This document shows positions 63,329 to 64,000 of a stretch of 64,000 nucleotides of DNA, piece after piece. Under the pieces are notes generated by a model. The model was not told where the DNA came from. It saw nothing but the letters and a program-made list of their open reading frames with translations, and made no database searches. The stretch comes from Peptoniphilus equinus. Lineage in GTDB: Bacteria > Bacillota > Clostridia > Tissierellales > Peptoniphilaceae. The stretch spans positions 1,240,001 to 1,304,000 of the forward strand of contig NZ_CP115667.1 in the NCBI RefSeq assembly GCF_027921445.1, read 5' to 3'. The translations under genes and the position numbers were made by a program. Each line of letters opens with the position of its first letter. The first letter of the stretch is position 1.

Positions 63329-64000
63329 CTATTCTTCGCTATAATTATCCGGCAAGTCGTTCTCAAAGAGCACGACATCCCCGGGTTGTGTTAAATGTGA
63401 TAAAACACCGGTCGCCTCAGTTAACGTCGTCACCACAAAAATAGCATCTTCCGAGAAACCCGCCGCCTTCAGACCGCGGACAATCGGCTCCGTGCGTTTC
63501 GGTCCTACAAGGATGGCATAGTCGACCACATCCGCCATCGCCTCACCAATCTTCTCGTTCTCAGCCTCTTCCATATCGCCCAGTTCCACCATGCCGGGAG
63601 TAATGATGAGTTTGTGTCCGGTGGTAAAGTTGGACAACACGTCTAAAGCGGCACGAAAGCCTATCGGATTGGAGTTAAAGGCATCATCAATAACTATAAT
63701 GCCGTTTCCGGAATCCACAATATTCAGGCGATGTTCCACCGGCGTCACCTTGCCAATACCGTCTCGAATCTGCTCCAAACTCAGCCCTAAGACGTATGCG
63801 GCACCGGCCGCCGCAAGAAGGTTGGAAATGTTGTGTTTACCCAAAAGTGAACTGGTGCAGTGAATTTCACCAAGACCTCGAATGCCCAGTACGAAAGCTG
63901 AACCTTTTTCGGAGACGGTGATGTCTTTCGCGTACACGTCAAGTTGGTCCACATCATCCATACCATAGTTGATTTTCCGAAGCGTCGTTTTATCCGAGAG
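63329..64000 (-). CDS. murF: UDP-N-acetylmuramoyl-tripeptide--D-alanyl-D-alanine ligase, C-terminal part
   Basis: The frame runs past the window's right edge, so only the last ~223 residues are seen. It adds D-Ala-D-Ala to the UDP-MurNAc-tripeptide. Seen motifs: LLGKHNISNLLAAAGAAYVL (Mur ligase central/C-terminal junction), VEHRLNIVDSGNGIIVIDDA, FNSNPIGFRAALDVL and LIITPGMVELGDMEE. ddl follows 8 nt downstream in the same operon. Confidence 0.95.
   Translation of the reverse strand, partial: LSDKTTLRKINYGMDDVDQLDVYAKDITVSEKGSAFVLGIRGLGEIHCTSSLLGKHNISNLLAAAGAAYVLGLSLEQIRDGIGKVTPVEHRLNIVDSGNGIIVIDDAFNSNPIGFRAALDVLSNFTTGHKLIITPGMVELGDMEEAENEKIGEAMADVVDYAILVGPKRTEPIVRGLKAAGFSEDAIFVVTTLTEATGVLSHLTQPGDVVLFENDLPDNYSEE

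Overview
The window looks like chromosome of a Gram-positive anaerobe of the Clostridia. Evidence: strong AGGAGG-type ribosome sites, an S-layer-homology protein, a copper-amine-oxidase-N-type surface protein, DUF4364, FakA/Asp23, and a butyryl-CoA:acetate CoA-transferase-like gene that suggests butyrate fermentation. The core is of medium GC (roughly half) and the islands are clearly AT-rich. A Peptoniphilaceae/Tissierellales-type organism would fit, but I cannot prove the taxon from sequence alone.

Layout. 1-2510: the start of an rRNA operon on the minus strand (16S, tRNA-Ile, 5' end of 23S) with two strong promoters. 2667-12100: envelope and metabolic genes (TPR and membrane protein, secreted phosphodiester glycosidase, Nim-type flavoprotein, Rieske oxygenase, nitroreductase with HxlR regulator, DHFR, M20 amidohydrolase). 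12163-16955: a divergent nucleoside/pentose salvage locus (DeoR regulator and class II aldolase facing a permease, purine nucleoside phosphorylase and MtnA-like isomerase). 17130-22270: an AT-rich graveyard of phage and mobilizable-element pieces. It holds two decayed MuF/minor-head toxin cassettes with small immunity-like genes, an oriT-like hairpin, a frameshifted MobV relaxase, a 46-bp perfect palindrome, a terminase fragment and a structured RNA candidate.

22288-48637: core genes again. These include the CoA-transferase, a compact AddAB-like helicase-nuclease pair, an RluA pseudouridine synthase, a two-domain PPK2, the recG-rsmD-coaD block, fakA-asp23, rpmB, tRNA-Phe, dinB, lrgAB, the TIGR03915/TIGR03916 pair with a C39-like protease, a CaiB-type CoA-transferase and an SLH protein. 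48782-50317 is a siroheme-synthase-like Rossmann domain with a long disordered tail. 50360-54100 is a second accessory patch: small hypothetical genes, a gene stopped at codon 4, an oriT-like ICE remnant and an M23 peptidase split by an in-frame TGA. 54144-64000 returns to core genes: hslO, methyltransferase, sirtuin, CPBP protease, DUF4364, an ApeA/HEPN-like candidate defence gene, then smpB-rnr-ddl-murF (murF runs off the end).

The most interesting items are the salvage locus (a possible purine nucleoside to DHAP route), the paired MuF toxin/immunity remnants around a dead mobilizable element, the ApeA-like HEPN gene, and the odd siroheme-synthase-like protein.
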